DNA from: Pirellulaceae bacterium
Lineage (GTDB): Bacteria; Planctomycetota; Planctomycetia; Pirellulales; Pirellulaceae
Assembly (NCBI GenBank): GCA_028280445.1
Contig: JANQLU010000136.1
Coordinates: 62,001 to 126,000, forward strand
DNA: 64,000 nt
Direction: 5' to 3'
Shown here piece after piece: positions 9,538 to 18,302 of the stretch. Under the pieces are notes generated by a model. It saw nothing but the letters and a program-made list of their open reading frames with translations, did no database searches and was not told the origin of the DNA. Within the stretch, counting starts at the first letter, position 1, and every line of letters starts with the position of its first letter. A program made the translations under genes and the position numbers.

Positions 9538-9718
9538 GACGTATGAGCAAGGGCCCACAATCCACACCGATATCCGGTAAAACGCGGTCCTCGCTCACAC
9601 GCGTTTACGATTTGGGAGGAACCTGCCCGACGGCGAGCCACATCTCAAAGATCTGGAACCTGTTGCCCGGATCGTTCGTCAAATATCCGAAAGCTCACAT
9701 CGAAAACAGAAGGAAAAT

Positions 9719-10528
9719 ATGAAATCGACTTTTTTATCCATAACATTACTTGTTCTGTGGAACGCCAATCTATTCGCTCAGAGCGACAAAGAGGATGACG
9801 CCAAACTGGCAGAGCAACTGAAAAAAGCAACAGCCATCTGCCTGGTCGAAATCACCAAAGTGACCGAAGTCGATGCTCGCCCCTACGATGGCAACTGGCA
9901 AGCTGAACTGGAACTCAAAACTCTTCGATCAACAGGAAAACCGCCCAAGTCCATTCAGATCATCAAGGCGTACGGCGGCGCGTATCCACCGGGACGCCGT
10001 CCTCCAAAACTTGTCAAAATCATTCCGCACAAGCTGATGGTCAAAGGCAAAAAGATGTGGCTGGTATTTCACGACAAAAAAGTCGTCCGCTGTTGGGCTG
10101 CCGACGCAAAGAACATTCCGGCCAAGGTTACGTCGATCGCCGATTCGTCGAAGAACCAGAAAGCTCTCAAGAAAATGCTGAATTCCGCCAACGGTGTCGC
10201 GCTGGTTGAAATCACTGATGTTTCTGAAAAAGACGGACGACCCTATGATGCCAATTACACGGTAACGGTTCGATTCAAAGCGCTCAAACAGCGAGGAAAC
10301 ATTCCCGATTCTCTCACGATGGTCAAAGCGTACGGTGGGCGACGGCGCGGCTTTCCACCGCTGCCAACCGTATTGAAACACGATTCAATGAAAACCGGGG
10401 AAAAACACTGGCTCGTATTCAGTGACCAATATGATGCCAAAAAATTCCCCGCCGGAATTGCGGCATGGTGGCCAGCGGATGCCAAAGATCTACCTGCAGC
10501 CGTCAAAAATTTTGTTGAAAAAAAATAA
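9719..10528 (+). CDS. Secreted hypothetical protein with two tandem homologous domains
   Basis: Not recognised. A 269-residue protein with a clear Sec signal peptide (hydrophobic residues 4-18, likely cut after LFAQS). The mature part is two copies of one domain: copy 1 begins near residue 30 (ICLVEITKVTEVDARPYDGN) and copy 2 near residue 158 (VALVEITDVSEKDGRPYDAN). Each continues with a KAYGG motif and ends in a MWLVF or HWLVF strand followed by a WWxAD-type segment. This is a visible internal duplication. An AGAAGGA Shine-Dalgarno precedes the ATG. The gene is followed after a single base by the HEAT-like protein gene, so they are surely co-transcribed. Function unknown; export to the periplasm or surface is likely. 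Confidence 0.85.
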   Translation: MKSTFLSITLLVLWNANLFAQSDKEDDAKLAEQLKKATAICLVEITKVTEVDARPYDGNWQAELELKTLRSTGKPPKSIQIIKAYGGAYPPGRRPPKLVKIIPHKLMVKGKKMWLVFHDKKVVRCWAADAKNIPAKVTSIADSSKNQKALKKMLNSANGVALVEITDVSEKDGRPYDANYTVTVRFKALKQRGNIPDSLTMVKAYGGRRRGFPPLPTVLKHDSMKTGEKHWLVFSDQYDAKKFPAGIAAWWPADAKDLPAAVKNFVEKK

Positions 10529-10529
10529 A

Positions 10530-12008
10530 GTGCGATCGAAGCTCACAACTCGCCAGTTCATCAACAGCAGACTCATGGTTCTTGGGAACCTGTTGTTCGT
10601 TTTATTGTTGAACTCCAAGGGCATTGCCCAAAGCGAAGCAAACATCACGGGCACATGGTATGACGCTGCCAACAAACCGTGGACGGTGTCAGCGAAAAAA
10701 AAAGCGGCTGGCGAATTGCTCTACTCTATTTCCGAAGGCATCAAGGCCGAAAAAGACAAAACAGTTGTCAATTTACGGTTTCTGCCTACCCGACCAGCGC
10801 CTATCAAAAATGGTGTCTTTACCGTTGATCATATTTCTCTGATTCAGCGCGGTAGTGAAGTTCCGACAACTCGATTTCAGGTGAATTCGAAAACTCCGAA
10901 CGTGCTGATCGTAAAAAAATCATTTGTTTATCGGTATTCGAAACGTGCCGGCTTTCCTGCCATGCGATTTGAGTTAACGAGAAAGAAAGGAATTCTGGAA
11001 AAGCAGGTTCCCCGAAAAATTCGCTCTTTGACGCAGCTGGAAAAATCACTTTCCAGTAAAAAATGGATCGTTCGACGAGGCGCCATTCGCGAGCTCGGTA
11101 CATTTTCCAACGACGTCCGAGCGGTTGAGTTGTTGATCCAATCGCTCCAAGATCCGTTTTATATCAATAAACTGCTTGCCATTCGCAGCTTGGCGAAAAT
11201 AAAAAACCCCAAATCAATCGAAGCGCTAGTCAGTTGTAGATGTTCAATCCATCCGCATCTATCAAACGAAGCACACCGGGCGCTGGTTCAGTTCGGACCA
11301 GAGATTACTGACCGCTTGCTGGTCTACCTCAATCGTGACACCAAATTGTCGTGCTTTTGGGAAGCCCAAGTTAAAAAACGACCGACTATTGATTTTCATC
11401 GTCGATGTTATGCCATCGCAAGTGTCTTTACGACCTGGAACAAGCGTTCGGTGCCCCATCTCCGCAAAACCATTTTGTCTTACTGGGATCATCACGATTC
11501 GCAAAAAGCGATGTCGGAAAACCTGGTCTCAACACTTTTTTTGAAAGTTCTTCCATCGATTGACAAGCAAGCCGCTACCAAAATCACGTTAGATTATTTT
11601 GACAAGTACTCCAAGGAGCTTGCAACGAAGCATCGATTCGCCCGCTACGATGTTTTAATGGGTTTGCGATTACTCGGTCGAACCCGACAGTTTGAGTCGA
11701 TCGAATTGCTCTGTCGTTTTTACCGCGTGCCAGTACATCCCGAATACGCTAATGAAGCTCAGCAAAGTCTACGACAATACAACATTCAGGCGATTCCCAC
11801 CCTGCTGAAAATCTGGGAGCAGTGGGATGCACCGGACGCTCCGCTTGCGGTTCGGCAGGTCTTGCTTTTAATCAGAAAACAAAAAATCGAACCTCACATT
11901 CGGGCCATTGTGTCGAACTCGAAATCCAGTGGAGCCCAAGCCTATTTGAGCAAGCTTAACGCCAAACGGAAAAAACAGCTACAATTGATTCTTGGAACCA
12001 ATTATTGA
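10530..12008 (+). CDS. Secreted hypothetical protein with HEAT-like repeats
   Basis: Not recognised as a named family. I choose GTG at 10530, one base after the previous stop, because it gives a basic n-region and hydrophobic core (NLLFVLLLNSKGIAQS) of a signal peptide; ATG at 10575 is a workable alternative. An upstream ATG at 10422 would overlap the previous gene by more than 100 nt and is unlikely. After a beta-rich N-terminal region (GTWYDAANKPW), residues about 165-490 hold helical pairs resembling HEAT repeats, for example KWIVRRGAIRELG and NKLLAIRSLAKIKNP. HEAT repeats usually mediate protein binding. It shares a transcript with the duplicated-domain protein upstream. Confidence 0.82.
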   Translation: MRSKLTTRQFINSRLMVLGNLLFVLLLNSKGIAQSEANITGTWYDAANKPWTVSAKKKAAGELLYSISEGIKAEKDKTVVNLRFLPTRPAPIKNGVFTVDHISLIQRGSEVPTTRFQVNSKTPNVLIVKKSFVYRYSKRAGFPAMRFELTRKKGILEKQVPRKIRSLTQLEKSLSSKKWIVRRGAIRELGTFSNDVRAVELLIQSLQDPFYINKLLAIRSLAKIKNPKSIEALVSCRCSIHPHLSNEAHRALVQFGPEITDRLLVYLNRDTKLSCFWEAQVKKRPTIDFHRRCYAIASVFTTWNKRSVPHLRKTILSYWDHHDSQKAMSENLVSTLFLKVLPSIDKQAATKITLDYFDKYSKELATKHRFARYDVLMGLRLLGRTRQFESIELLCRFYRVPVHPEYANEAQQSLRQYNIQAIPTLLKIWEQWDAPDAPLAVRQVLLLIRKQKIEPHIRAIVSNSKSSGAQAYLSKLNAKRKKQLQLILGTNY

Positions 12009-12075
12009 ATTCGCTTGAAGCGTATCCGTCGCTTTCGCTGATTTTCGCAATTACTCATTACAGGCTTTATCGTCG

Positions 12076-12840
12076 TTGTTTGACTGGTTTAAAAAATATC
12101 GTCGTCGTCGGATTCTGCGACGCCAAATCCCTGACGACTGGATAGAAATTCTCAACAGAAATGTCGCGCCGTTTTCCAAACTCAATTTGTCTCACCGTGA
12201 AAAATTGATCGAATGCGTCAAAATCATGGTGGCCGAGCGTAATTTTGAGGGATGCAATGGTTTGACAATCACCGGTGAAATCCAAGTCACCATTGCCGGC
12301 CAAGCTGCTTTGCTGCTAATGGGTACGGAGAATTACTATTTTGACACCGTGAGTGCGATTTTGGTATTTCCTGATGTCATCGCGCGCGAAGTGACACATG
12401 ATGACCAGGGTCGAAATATTCATGGTTTTGTCGAAACGCGTGCCGGCGAGGCGTATCAAACCGGACAAGTCGTCCTTTCCTGGCCTGATGTCCAGGCAGG
12501 CGGTTCTCGACAAGACGGTTACAACCTAGTCATTCACGAATTTGCGCATCACTTGGACAGCCTCGACGGCGAAATGGGTGGCTTTATTCCATTTGACGAT
12601 TCACGTGATGCGCAGCGATGGGAACAAATCTCGACGCGCGAGTTTGAACAATTGGTCGAAGCCAAACAGAATCGATACAAGACATTATTCAGCTATTACG
12701 GTGCAACCAATCGTGCCGAATTTTTTGCGGTAGCCAGCGAAGCTTTTTTTGAGAAACCCAAACGCTTTCGAGCAGAACACTCGCAACTTTATGAGTTGCT
12801 CAAACGTTTTTACAAAACGGATCCGTTGGATTGGGCGTAG
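12076..12840 (+). CDS. mtfA: MtfA-like zinc-dependent peptidase
   Basis: A 254-residue cytosolic protein of the MtfA (M90) family. In Escherichia coli MtfA is a zinc aminopeptidase that binds the Mlc repressor. Visible: the zinc-binding HEFAHHLDSLDG near residue 154, the preceding family motif VVLSWPDVQAG, and a C-terminal helix AEFFAVASEAFFEKP that carries the third ligand region. Length matches the family. The start appears to be TTG at 12076 (MFDWFKKYRRRR), since no ATG or GTG gives a complete N-terminus. The Mlc/PTS context is not present here, so the regulatory role known from enteric bacteria should not be assumed. Confidence 0.88.
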   Translation: MFDWFKKYRRRRILRRQIPDDWIEILNRNVAPFSKLNLSHREKLIECVKIMVAERNFEGCNGLTITGEIQVTIAGQAALLLMGTENYYFDTVSAILVFPDVIAREVTHDDQGRNIHGFVETRAGEAYQTGQVVLSWPDVQAGGSRQDGYNLVIHEFAHHLDSLDGEMGGFIPFDDSRDAQRWEQISTREFEQLVEAKQNRYKTLFSYYGATNRAEFFAVASEAFFEKPKRFRAEHSQLYELLKRFYKTDPLDWA

Positions 12841-12897
12841 CAATTCGGAGCGATATCAGATAGCCTGTGGATTCTCATAAACAAAAGGAGCCCAGAA

Positions 12898-13179
12898 ATG
12901 GCCAAAGCAACTGCCAGACATATTCTCGTTGAAACTCAAGAAGCGTGTGAAGATCTCAAAACCCAGATTGAAAACGGTCAAGATTTCGCCGCCGTCGCGG
13001 CAGAATTTTCCGCTTGTCCGTCCGGTCAATCAGGCGGCGCACTTGGCGAGTTCGGCCCTGGCCAAATGGTCAAAGAGTTTGATGAAGTTGTCTTCAGCGC
13101 GGAACTCAACAAAGTCCACGGCCCAGTGAAAACACAATTCGGTTACCACCTGATCGAAATCACCAGCCGCGAAGATTAA
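12898..13179 (+). CDS. ppiC: Parvulin-type peptidyl-prolyl cis-trans isomerase
   Basis: A minimal 93-residue parvulin consisting of the catalytic domain only, like E. coli PpiC. It speeds cis-trans isomerisation of Xaa-Pro bonds and, having no signal peptide, acts in the cytoplasm. Family motifs are all present: ARHILVET at the start, FAAVAAEFSACPSG, GGALGEFGPGQMVKEFDEVVF, and the C-terminal FGYHLIEI. A strong AAAAGGAG Shine-Dalgarno lies just before the ATG. It is 57 nt downstream of the MtfA-like gene in the same direction. Confidence in the family is high; the gene symbol is by family only. Confidence 0.94.
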   Translation: MAKATARHILVETQEACEDLKTQIENGQDFAAVAAEFSACPSGQSGGALGEFGPGQMVKEFDEVVFSAELNKVHGPVKTQFGYHLIEITSRED

Positions 13180-13182
13180 CGC

Positions 13183-13222
13183 GTTGTCGACGGTAATCTT
13201 AACCTGAAGCGTGAGAAAGGGA
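13183..13222 (+). repeat. Repeat family F, degenerate single arm
   Basis: CGTTGTCGACGGTAATC followed by an altered version of the family F core (AACCTGAAGCGTGAGAAAGG). The same extended unit recurs at 13391, on the other side of a family B element, so the B element lies between two direct copies. Confidence 0.7.
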
Positions 13223-13269
13223 ATTTCATGGCGACCAGATTTGTATTTGCAATAAGAATGACAACGATC

Positions 13270-13380
13270 GGGTGCCACTGGCTTTGCCAGTGATTGCACA
13301 TTAACTCATGGTTTTTTCGTTCAATTGAAATACATAGCAGCCATTTTCCAATCACATCACTGGCAAAGCCAGTGCCACCC
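13270..13380 (+). repeat. MITE-like repeat family B, copy 2
   Basis: 111-bp element bounded by GGGTGCCACTGGCTTTGCCA at the left and its near-perfect inverse at the right. Both ends can fold as CACTGGC-TTT-GCCAGTG hairpins. The interior matches copy 3 (30079) directly and copies 1 and 4 in reverse complement. Confidence 0.92.
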
Positions 13381-13390
13381 GCCCACAACC

Positions 13391-13490
13391 CGTTGTCGAC
13401 GGTAATCACAACCCGAAGCGTGAGCGAGGGACTAGAGTTGCTGGCGTCTCTGGGCTGTCTTGGTCCCTCGCTCACGCTTCGGGTTGTGAT
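13391..13490. repeat. Repeat family F inverted pair
   Basis: An arm ATCACAACCCGAAGCGTGAG (continuing CGAGGGA) and its inverse GTCCCTCGCTCACGCTTCGG, separated by about 31 nt. The pair could form a long hairpin. Related single or paired arms are at 22635, 27715 and 45795. Confidence 0.9.
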
Positions 13491-13510
13491 TTGGTGGTAC
13501 ACCACAAAAA

Positions 13511-13540
13511 AAACGACGGTTCAATCACCGCCGTTTTTCT
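13511..13540 (-). terminator. Bidirectional rho-independent terminator
   Basis: Stem AACGACGGT (13512-13520) with ACCGCCGTT (13527-13535), six-base loop, one mismatch, flanked by an A-run on the left and TTTTT on the right. It lies 30 nt beyond the stop of the minus-strand DUF1080 gene and can end that transcript. Confidence 0.75.
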
Positions 13541-13569
13541 CGTTGTAGAAGATATTTACTTCTGGAAAC

Positions 13570-14580
13570 CTATTTGTCCGTTTCAACCACCCAGATATTT
13601 CTGTAGCGAACCGGGCAACCGTGGTTTTGTAGATAAATGGGCCCTTTCTCGGGGCCTGGTTTAACACGCGATGCTGTTGTTCCGCGGTCACCAGGCAACT
13701 CGACATTGTCGTGGATTTTCACGCCGTTGTGATAAACCGTCATCCGAGGCTTCTTGGCAAGTTTGCCATCTTTGTATTCCGCAGCAGTGAATTCAATATC
13801 GTAGGTTTGCCAACTCAACGGCGGATAGCACATGTTCAAATCGCAATCCTTGACCGAGTAGATCCCGCCACACTCATTCATTTTTCCTTTGAGGCCAAAT
13901 GAATCCAGCATCTGAATTTCGTAACGTCCCTGAACGTAGATCCCGCTATTGCCGCGAGCCTGTCCTTTGTCTTTGGGCATATAAGGCAGTCGAAATTCGA
14001 TATGAATTTTGTGGCTGCCAAATTTTTGTTTACTCGTCGTTCCTTGCATGAGCAAATTCCCATCGACCAATTTGCCCCCTTTCCATTGATCAGCATTTTT
14101 GCCGTCAAACAAAACAACGGCTCCCTTGGGAGGTTTGGCACCGAGCGTTTTACTTTTGCGAATCACTTTTTTGAGTTTGCCCATTTCATCGCCATCGGGC
14201 GTGAACACGGTCATCACACCTTTTTCGATCGTGCCTGACCCGTTTGCGTTTTCAAGGGTCAGTTTTCCATCTTTGACCTTACCCGCTTCGATCGCAACGA
14301 TCTCATCTTTCAACCAGCCATCGCCTGGTAACCCACCGTGAAAACCTTGAGCTTTAAATTTGCCATCGCCCAGGGCAATAATCTGCACTCCAAATTTGAC
14401 CTCTTGGTCACCGCCGCTCAAAGTCCCGGAATACTCACCTTGAAATTCGAAATCGGCGTCAGTTTTTGCCGGGTCGGTATAGCGTGGATTTTTTTTCTTT
14501 TGGGCGTTGAGAACAGTTGGCCCTGCCAGTAGTGCGACTAAGCAAAACGAGATGATACAGGCAATCGATTGAATTTTCAT
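13570..14580 (-). CDS. Secreted DUF1080 (3-keto-disaccharide hydrolase fold) protein
   Basis: A 336-residue exported protein with a signal peptide (hydrophobic residues 8-24, likely cut near VLNAQ). The N-terminal half (about 35-150) is beta-rich and unassigned. The C-terminal half (about 153-332) is a DUF1080 domain with a concanavalin-like fold: VVLFDGKNADQWKGG at its start, then SHKIHIEFRLPY, GNSGIYVQGRYEIQMLDSFG and the closing PVRYRNIWV strand. Planctomycetes carry many such proteins, and some relatives cleave 3-keto-glycosides. Whether this one is catalytic is not shown. GGGAG precedes the ATG at good distance, and a terminator follows the gene. Confidence 0.9.
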   Translation of the reverse strand: MKIQSIACIISFCLVALLAGPTVLNAQKKKNPRYTDPAKTDADFEFQGEYSGTLSGGDQEVKFGVQIIALGDGKFKAQGFHGGLPGDGWLKDEIVAIEAGKVKDGKLTLENANGSGTIEKGVMTVFTPDGDEMGKLKKVIRKSKTLGAKPPKGAVVLFDGKNADQWKGGKLVDGNLLMQGTTSKQKFGSHKIHIEFRLPYMPKDKGQARGNSGIYVQGRYEIQMLDSFGLKGKMNECGGIYSVKDCDLNMCYPPLSWQTYDIEFTAAEYKDGKLAKKPRMTVYHNGVKIHDNVELPGDRGTTASRVKPGPEKGPIYLQNHGCPVRYRNIWVVETDK

Positions 14581-14698
14581 TGAAGGCTCCCAGTCACTTA
14601 TGTTTCAATCTCCCTATTTTGAAGTCGCAACAGCCATAATGCAACTTAGCGCCATGTAATTTGTGAGTAGCGCTACAGCGTTTTCCGGTGGCGAGACT

Positions 14699-14753
14699 TC
14701 GGGAGGGCGAGGCTCCCGCCGAGCCTGGGTTCTGTGAGCGGCAAGTCGCTCAC
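14699..14753. repeat. Repeat families D and A-mini, adjacent
   Basis: 14699-14725 is the family D palindrome TCGGGAGGGCGAGGCTCCCG continued by CCGAGCC. It is followed at 14734-14753 by GTGAGCGGCAAGTCGCTCAC, which is family A with the whole interior deleted and the outer arms joined into a short hairpin. Confidence 0.85.
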
Positions 14754-14853
14754 AAGGATTCCAACATCAAAACAAATTTGAACATAAAACAGCACAAGAT
14801 ATCTAATTGCTCGCGATCGGTACCTCAAGTAAAGGTACAAAGCCCGTCCAGGT

Positions 14854-14935
14854 CTCTGCGCCTCCGCGTCTCTGCGTGAGCCTATCCGCAACGCCCGATA
14901 TGTCCGCGGCTCGGCAGGAGCCTCGCCCTCCCGAA
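14854..14935 (-). repeat. Composite repeat E plus D (reverse orientation)
   Basis: 14854-14880 is the inverse of ACGCAGAGACGCGGAGGCGC (family E), and 14907-14935 is a reversed family D unit. The linker GCGTTGCGGATAGGCTCACG (on the minus strand) is shared with the composite at 36823-36900, so D-linker-E behaves as one ~80-bp unit. Confidence 0.85.
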
Positions 14936-14968
14936 ACCTCGCACTCCCGAAGCCTCGCCCAATGCAAT

Positions 14969-15023
14969 TAAGGCCGGTTCCCACCGACATGTTATCGGAT
15001 TGGCCGGTGGGAACCGGCCCTAC
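14969..15023. repeat. Palindromic repeat family C, copy 1
   Basis: TAAGGCCGGTTCCCACCG and its inverse CGGTGGGAACCGGCCCTA around a short loop, directly downstream of the rseP stop codon. It could serve as a transcript-ending hairpin, but it lacks a T-run. With the D, A-mini and E units it fills most of the 453-nt gap 14581-15033. Confidence 0.88.
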
Positions 15024-15033
15024 ATCAAATCTG

Positions 15034-17157
15034 CTAACCGCCGACAAACCTTGTCACGTCTAATCCAATGACAAACAACATCAGACAAATGATGAATATC
15101 AATCCCAACCACGTCAAAATGATATACATTTTTTCATTCACCGGTCGTCGGAAGATACCCTCATAAGTCAAAAAGACCATGTGGCCGCCATCGAGCACTG
15201 GAATTGGCAAAAAGTTCACGATGGCCAAATTCGCGCTGATCAAAGTCAAAAACAACAACAGCCGTGGAGTACTTTCAGACGCTTCCAACGTTGCCACTTG
15301 GGCAATCGTGCCAGGCCCGCCAAGTGCGGTTACGGAGACTTCGCCGCGGACCAGTTTTTTCAGGAACTTGAATACGCGGAACATGTCTTCCTTGGTCTGT
15401 TTCAAACCGAGCTTAAAGGATTCCCAAAATGACTCTGTTTGGTAAACATCGATTCGCGGTTGCAGCACCATTCCGCGAATCTCCAAAAGTTTGTCAACGT
15501 TCTCTTTGGTAACCAGCCGAATCTGTTTTTCGGATCCATTTCGCTCTACCGTCAAATTGATGGTCGCTCCCGACCGCATCATTTGAAACGTGCTCATTTG
15601 AATCGCTGGCCAGAACGCTTTGTCGTTGGTCAAATCAATGGGCTTGCGAAGCCGTTTGAACATCGGATCTTTTTTCTGCTCATCACTCAATTCGAATGTC
15701 ATCGCAACAACAATATCGCCGTTCTGGACGCCAGCTTCGGCGGCACTGCTGTTGGGTTCAACGCCGACGATCTTTCGAGTTACTTCGAAAGCAATCCCCA
15801 ACGGTTCGACGCCAATCATTTTCCGATTGCTGCGGTTTGAATTGTGGCGGGGAAGCCGCGGTTGGACATTGATGGTTTTTGTCGCGTCGCCACGTTTGAC
15901 AACAAATGGAACAGGTTTCTCGGTTCTGGCCAAAATCGTCATTCGCGTCGCCAGCGTAAACGGATCTCCCACAGGTTTGCCATCGATCGTCAGGATTTGA
16001 TCACCTTTTTTCAAACCGGCTTTCTCGGCAGGCGAATTGATTTGGATCGATTTGATCTCTCCGATCTCAAAAATGATTCCCGTTTCCATCATGGTGTTCG
16101 GAGGAATGGTCGTTTTTACCGTGGATACGACGCCTTCGTCATCCGTTCGTTCGATCGTAACATCGATAGACTTGTCAAAATTCCTGGACAACTCGCGAGT
16201 CAAATCAACGCCATTTTCGATTTTCACATCATTGATGTTGATAAACAAATCACCTGGCAAAATCGGAGTCGAGGCTTTACTGGCCGCGCCACCTTCGGTC
16301 AAAACGTCCTCAGCCGATTTCCCTTTGGCAACTTGATTCGTATTGATTCCACTGAGTCCGATGACCGCATAACTTTGCGCGCGTGGATCGGGATGCACCC
16401 CTTTGCGAGGCGTGACCATGATTTGATTGGCTTGAGATTCGCCGGGTCGTTGAATCATCAACGGCAGTTCATTCTCACCGTGCATGACGGTCGTTTCCAG
16501 CAGATCTCGAAAACGATAAAACACGCCAACAGTTTTTTTGCCGTCGACCTCGGTAATCAGACAACCGTCTAGATCGGCCTCGTAGCCTGGACCGCCTGGC
16601 AACGTCGCACCAATTTCGGTCGGCGTATAAGAAACGCCCATCATAAAAGCGATGGTGGCAAAAATGACGGCAAAGATCAGGTTCATAACCACGCCCGCCG
16701 AAATAATCGCCATTCGTTGCAGCACGGATTTTGCTTGATAGCTACGCGGGTCTAACTCGTCACGTTGGATCGGCCCGGCATCGTCCGCATCTTTTCCTTG
16801 CGCTGCCAGTGACCGGCGTCGTTCTTCGGTAATGTTTGACGGATTATCATCCTGTCCGAGCATTTTGACGTATCCGCCCAGTGGCAAAATACCGATCCCA
16901 TACTCAGTTTCGCCCCACTGAAATTTGAGCAGCGATTTTGGAATGATGACGCGGTCGCCAATTTTAATATCTTTGACATCAAAACCGAGATAAAATTTTT
17001 CGCATTTGACACCACAGGCTTTGGCGACCAAAAAATGTCCGAGTTCATGGACAAAGATAACCGCACCAAGTCCCAGAATCATTTTGGCAATCGCCCACCA
17101 CGACGCAGGATCGAGCCAAGAAAATGCCAACAATTCTATAGTCAAGCTAAAATCCAC
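15034..17157 (-). CDS. rseP: RseP-type site-2 metalloprotease with PDZ domains
   Basis: Intramembrane zinc protease of the S2P/M50 family, which cleaves membrane anti-sigma factors and signal-peptide remnants. The first membrane helix carries the active site VIFVHELGHFLVAKACG (near residues 32-48); the last helices carry the second motif NFLPIPVLDGGHM. Between them are PDZ-like domains, clearest around NSPAEKAGLKKGDQILTIDG and PNSSAAEAGVQNGDIVVAM. At 707 residues it is much longer than the 450-residue E. coli enzyme because the periplasmic part is enlarged, as is common in planctomycetes. It starts at a GTG and overlaps the dxr stop by 16 nt, the classical dxr-rseP arrangement, so translation is probably coupled. 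Confidence 0.95.
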   Translation of the reverse strand: MDFSLTIELLAFSWLDPASWWAIAKMILGLGAVIFVHELGHFLVAKACGVKCEKFYLGFDVKDIKIGDRVIIPKSLLKFQWGETEYGIGILPLGGYVKMLGQDDNPSNITEERRRSLAAQGKDADDAGPIQRDELDPRSYQAKSVLQRMAIISAGVVMNLIFAVIFATIAFMMGVSYTPTEIGATLPGGPGYEADLDGCLITEVDGKKTVGVFYRFRDLLETTVMHGENELPLMIQRPGESQANQIMVTPRKGVHPDPRAQSYAVIGLSGINTNQVAKGKSAEDVLTEGGAASKASTPILPGDLFININDVKIENGVDLTRELSRNFDKSIDVTIERTDDEGVVSTVKTTIPPNTMMETGIIFEIGEIKSIQINSPAEKAGLKKGDQILTIDGKPVGDPFTLATRMTILARTEKPVPFVVKRGDATKTINVQPRLPRHNSNRSNRKMIGVEPLGIAFEVTRKIVGVEPNSSAAEAGVQNGDIVVAMTFELSDEQKKDPMFKRLRKPIDLTNDKAFWPAIQMSTFQMMRSGATINLTVERNGSEKQIRLVTKENVDKLLEIRGMVLQPRIDVYQTESFWESFKLGLKQTKEDMFRVFKFLKKLVRGEVSVTALGGPGTIAQVATLEASESTPRLLLFLTLISANLAIVNFLPIPVLDGGHMVFLTYEGIFRRPVNEKMYIILTWLGLIFIICLMLFVIGLDVTRFVGG

Positions 17158-18302
17158 TTAGCAATCTCCTGTCGTGCCCAAGCATCTATTTTTATCAGTT
17201 CGTTTAAATCTGGATTCGGATCAAATTCGTGATGATCCAATATTGTCCGACAACTGGCGACGATATCGGTAAACCCAATCTGTCCGTTCAAAAACGCTTC
17301 CACCGCCGCCTCGTTGGCCGCATTCAAAACAGCTCCCGTCGTTCCACCTTGCCGGGCCACTTCGAAACCCAATTCGAGTGCTGGAAAGCGTTCGAAATCC
17401 GCCGGAATCAACTCGTGGCATACCGCTTGAGTCCAGTCCGTTTTTTGGGCGGGACTTGTACACCGTTCAGGATATGTCAAAGCATATTGAATCGGCAATT
17501 TCATATCCGGAGGACTCATCTGAGTCACTACCGAGCCATCTATAAATTCTACCAACGAATGGACAATAGATTGAGGGTGGACCACGACACCCAGTTTTTC
17601 AGGCGGTAAATCAAACAACCAGCGGGCCTCGATGATTTCCAAGGCTTTATTCATCATCGTGGCCGAATCGATCGATATCTTTTTCCCCATTCGCCAAGTG
17701 GGATGGGCCAATGCCTGTTGAATCGTCACATTTTTTAAATCTGCCGACGAGAAATCACGAAACGGGCCCCCACTGGCGGTCAGGACTACGCGCGAAACTT
17801 GCTCCAAAGGAGTTTCACCGAGGGCCTGAAAAACCGCACTGTGTTCACTGTCGACCGGCAATATCTCCGCTTGGTTGAGACGCGCGGCGGCCATCACTTG
17901 CCGGCCCGCCATCACTAAAGTCTCTTTGTTGGCCAGCGCGATTCGCTTGCCTGATTCGATCGCTGCGTAAGTACTTGCCAGTCCGGCACTTCCAACCATC
18001 GCCGCCACGACAATATCCACATTGTCGGCCCGGACCAGCGAGTCCAAATGTTCTGTTCCGCCCAGATTTGCTGTGTCTTTCAGAACCGGATGTTGAAATT
18101 CATCCCAGGCCGTGCGACAGGTCCCAACCACCCATTCAGGCTCGAATTCCTGAACCTGGCTATACAACTCGTCTAAACTCGTGTGTGCCGATAGACCGAC
18201 AATTCGAAACCTGGACAAACATGAACGAATGACTTCGATGGTGTTGGTTCCAATGCTGCCTGTAGAGCCCAGGATTGCGATATTCTTCGTTGCTTGGCCC
18301 AT
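17142..18302 (-). CDS. dxr: 1-deoxy-D-xylulose 5-phosphate reductoisomerase
   Basis: Second enzyme of the MEP isoprenoid pathway: converts 1-deoxyxylulose 5-phosphate to 2-C-methylerythritol 4-phosphate with NADPH and a divalent metal, in the cytosol. Visible: N-terminal NADPH site ILGSTGSIGTNTIEV, ALANKETLVMAG, the metal/substrate motif LPVDSEHSAVFQ, and SGGPFRD. Length of 386 is normal. It is first in a two-gene unit with rseP. The 466-nt region upstream (18303-18768), shared with the divergent ftsH gene, must contain its promoter, but I could not single one out with confidence. Confidence 0.96.
   Translation of the reverse strand: MGQATKNIAILGSTGSIGTNTIEVIRSCLSRFRIVGLSAHTSLDELYSQVQEFEPEWVVGTCRTAWDEFQHPVLKDTANLGGTEHLDSLVRADNVDIVVAAMVGSAGLASTYAAIESGKRIALANKETLVMAGRQVMAAARLNQAEILPVDSEHSAVFQALGETPLEQVSRVVLTASGGPFRDFSSADLKNVTIQQALAHPTWRMGKKISIDSATMMNKALEIIEARWLFDLPPEKLGVVVHPQSIVHSLVEFIDGSVVTQMSPPDMKLPIQYALTYPERCTSPAQKTDWTQAVCHELIPADFERFPALELGFEVARQGGTTGAVLNAANEAAVEAFLNGQIGFTDIVASCRTILDHHEFDPNPDLNELIKIDAWARQEIAKWILA

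Noticed and set aside
10422-10529. Upstream start (ATG 10422) for the HEAT-like protein
   Set aside because: Would overlap the previous gene by over 100 nt and place a polar stretch before the signal peptide; GTG 10530 fits better.
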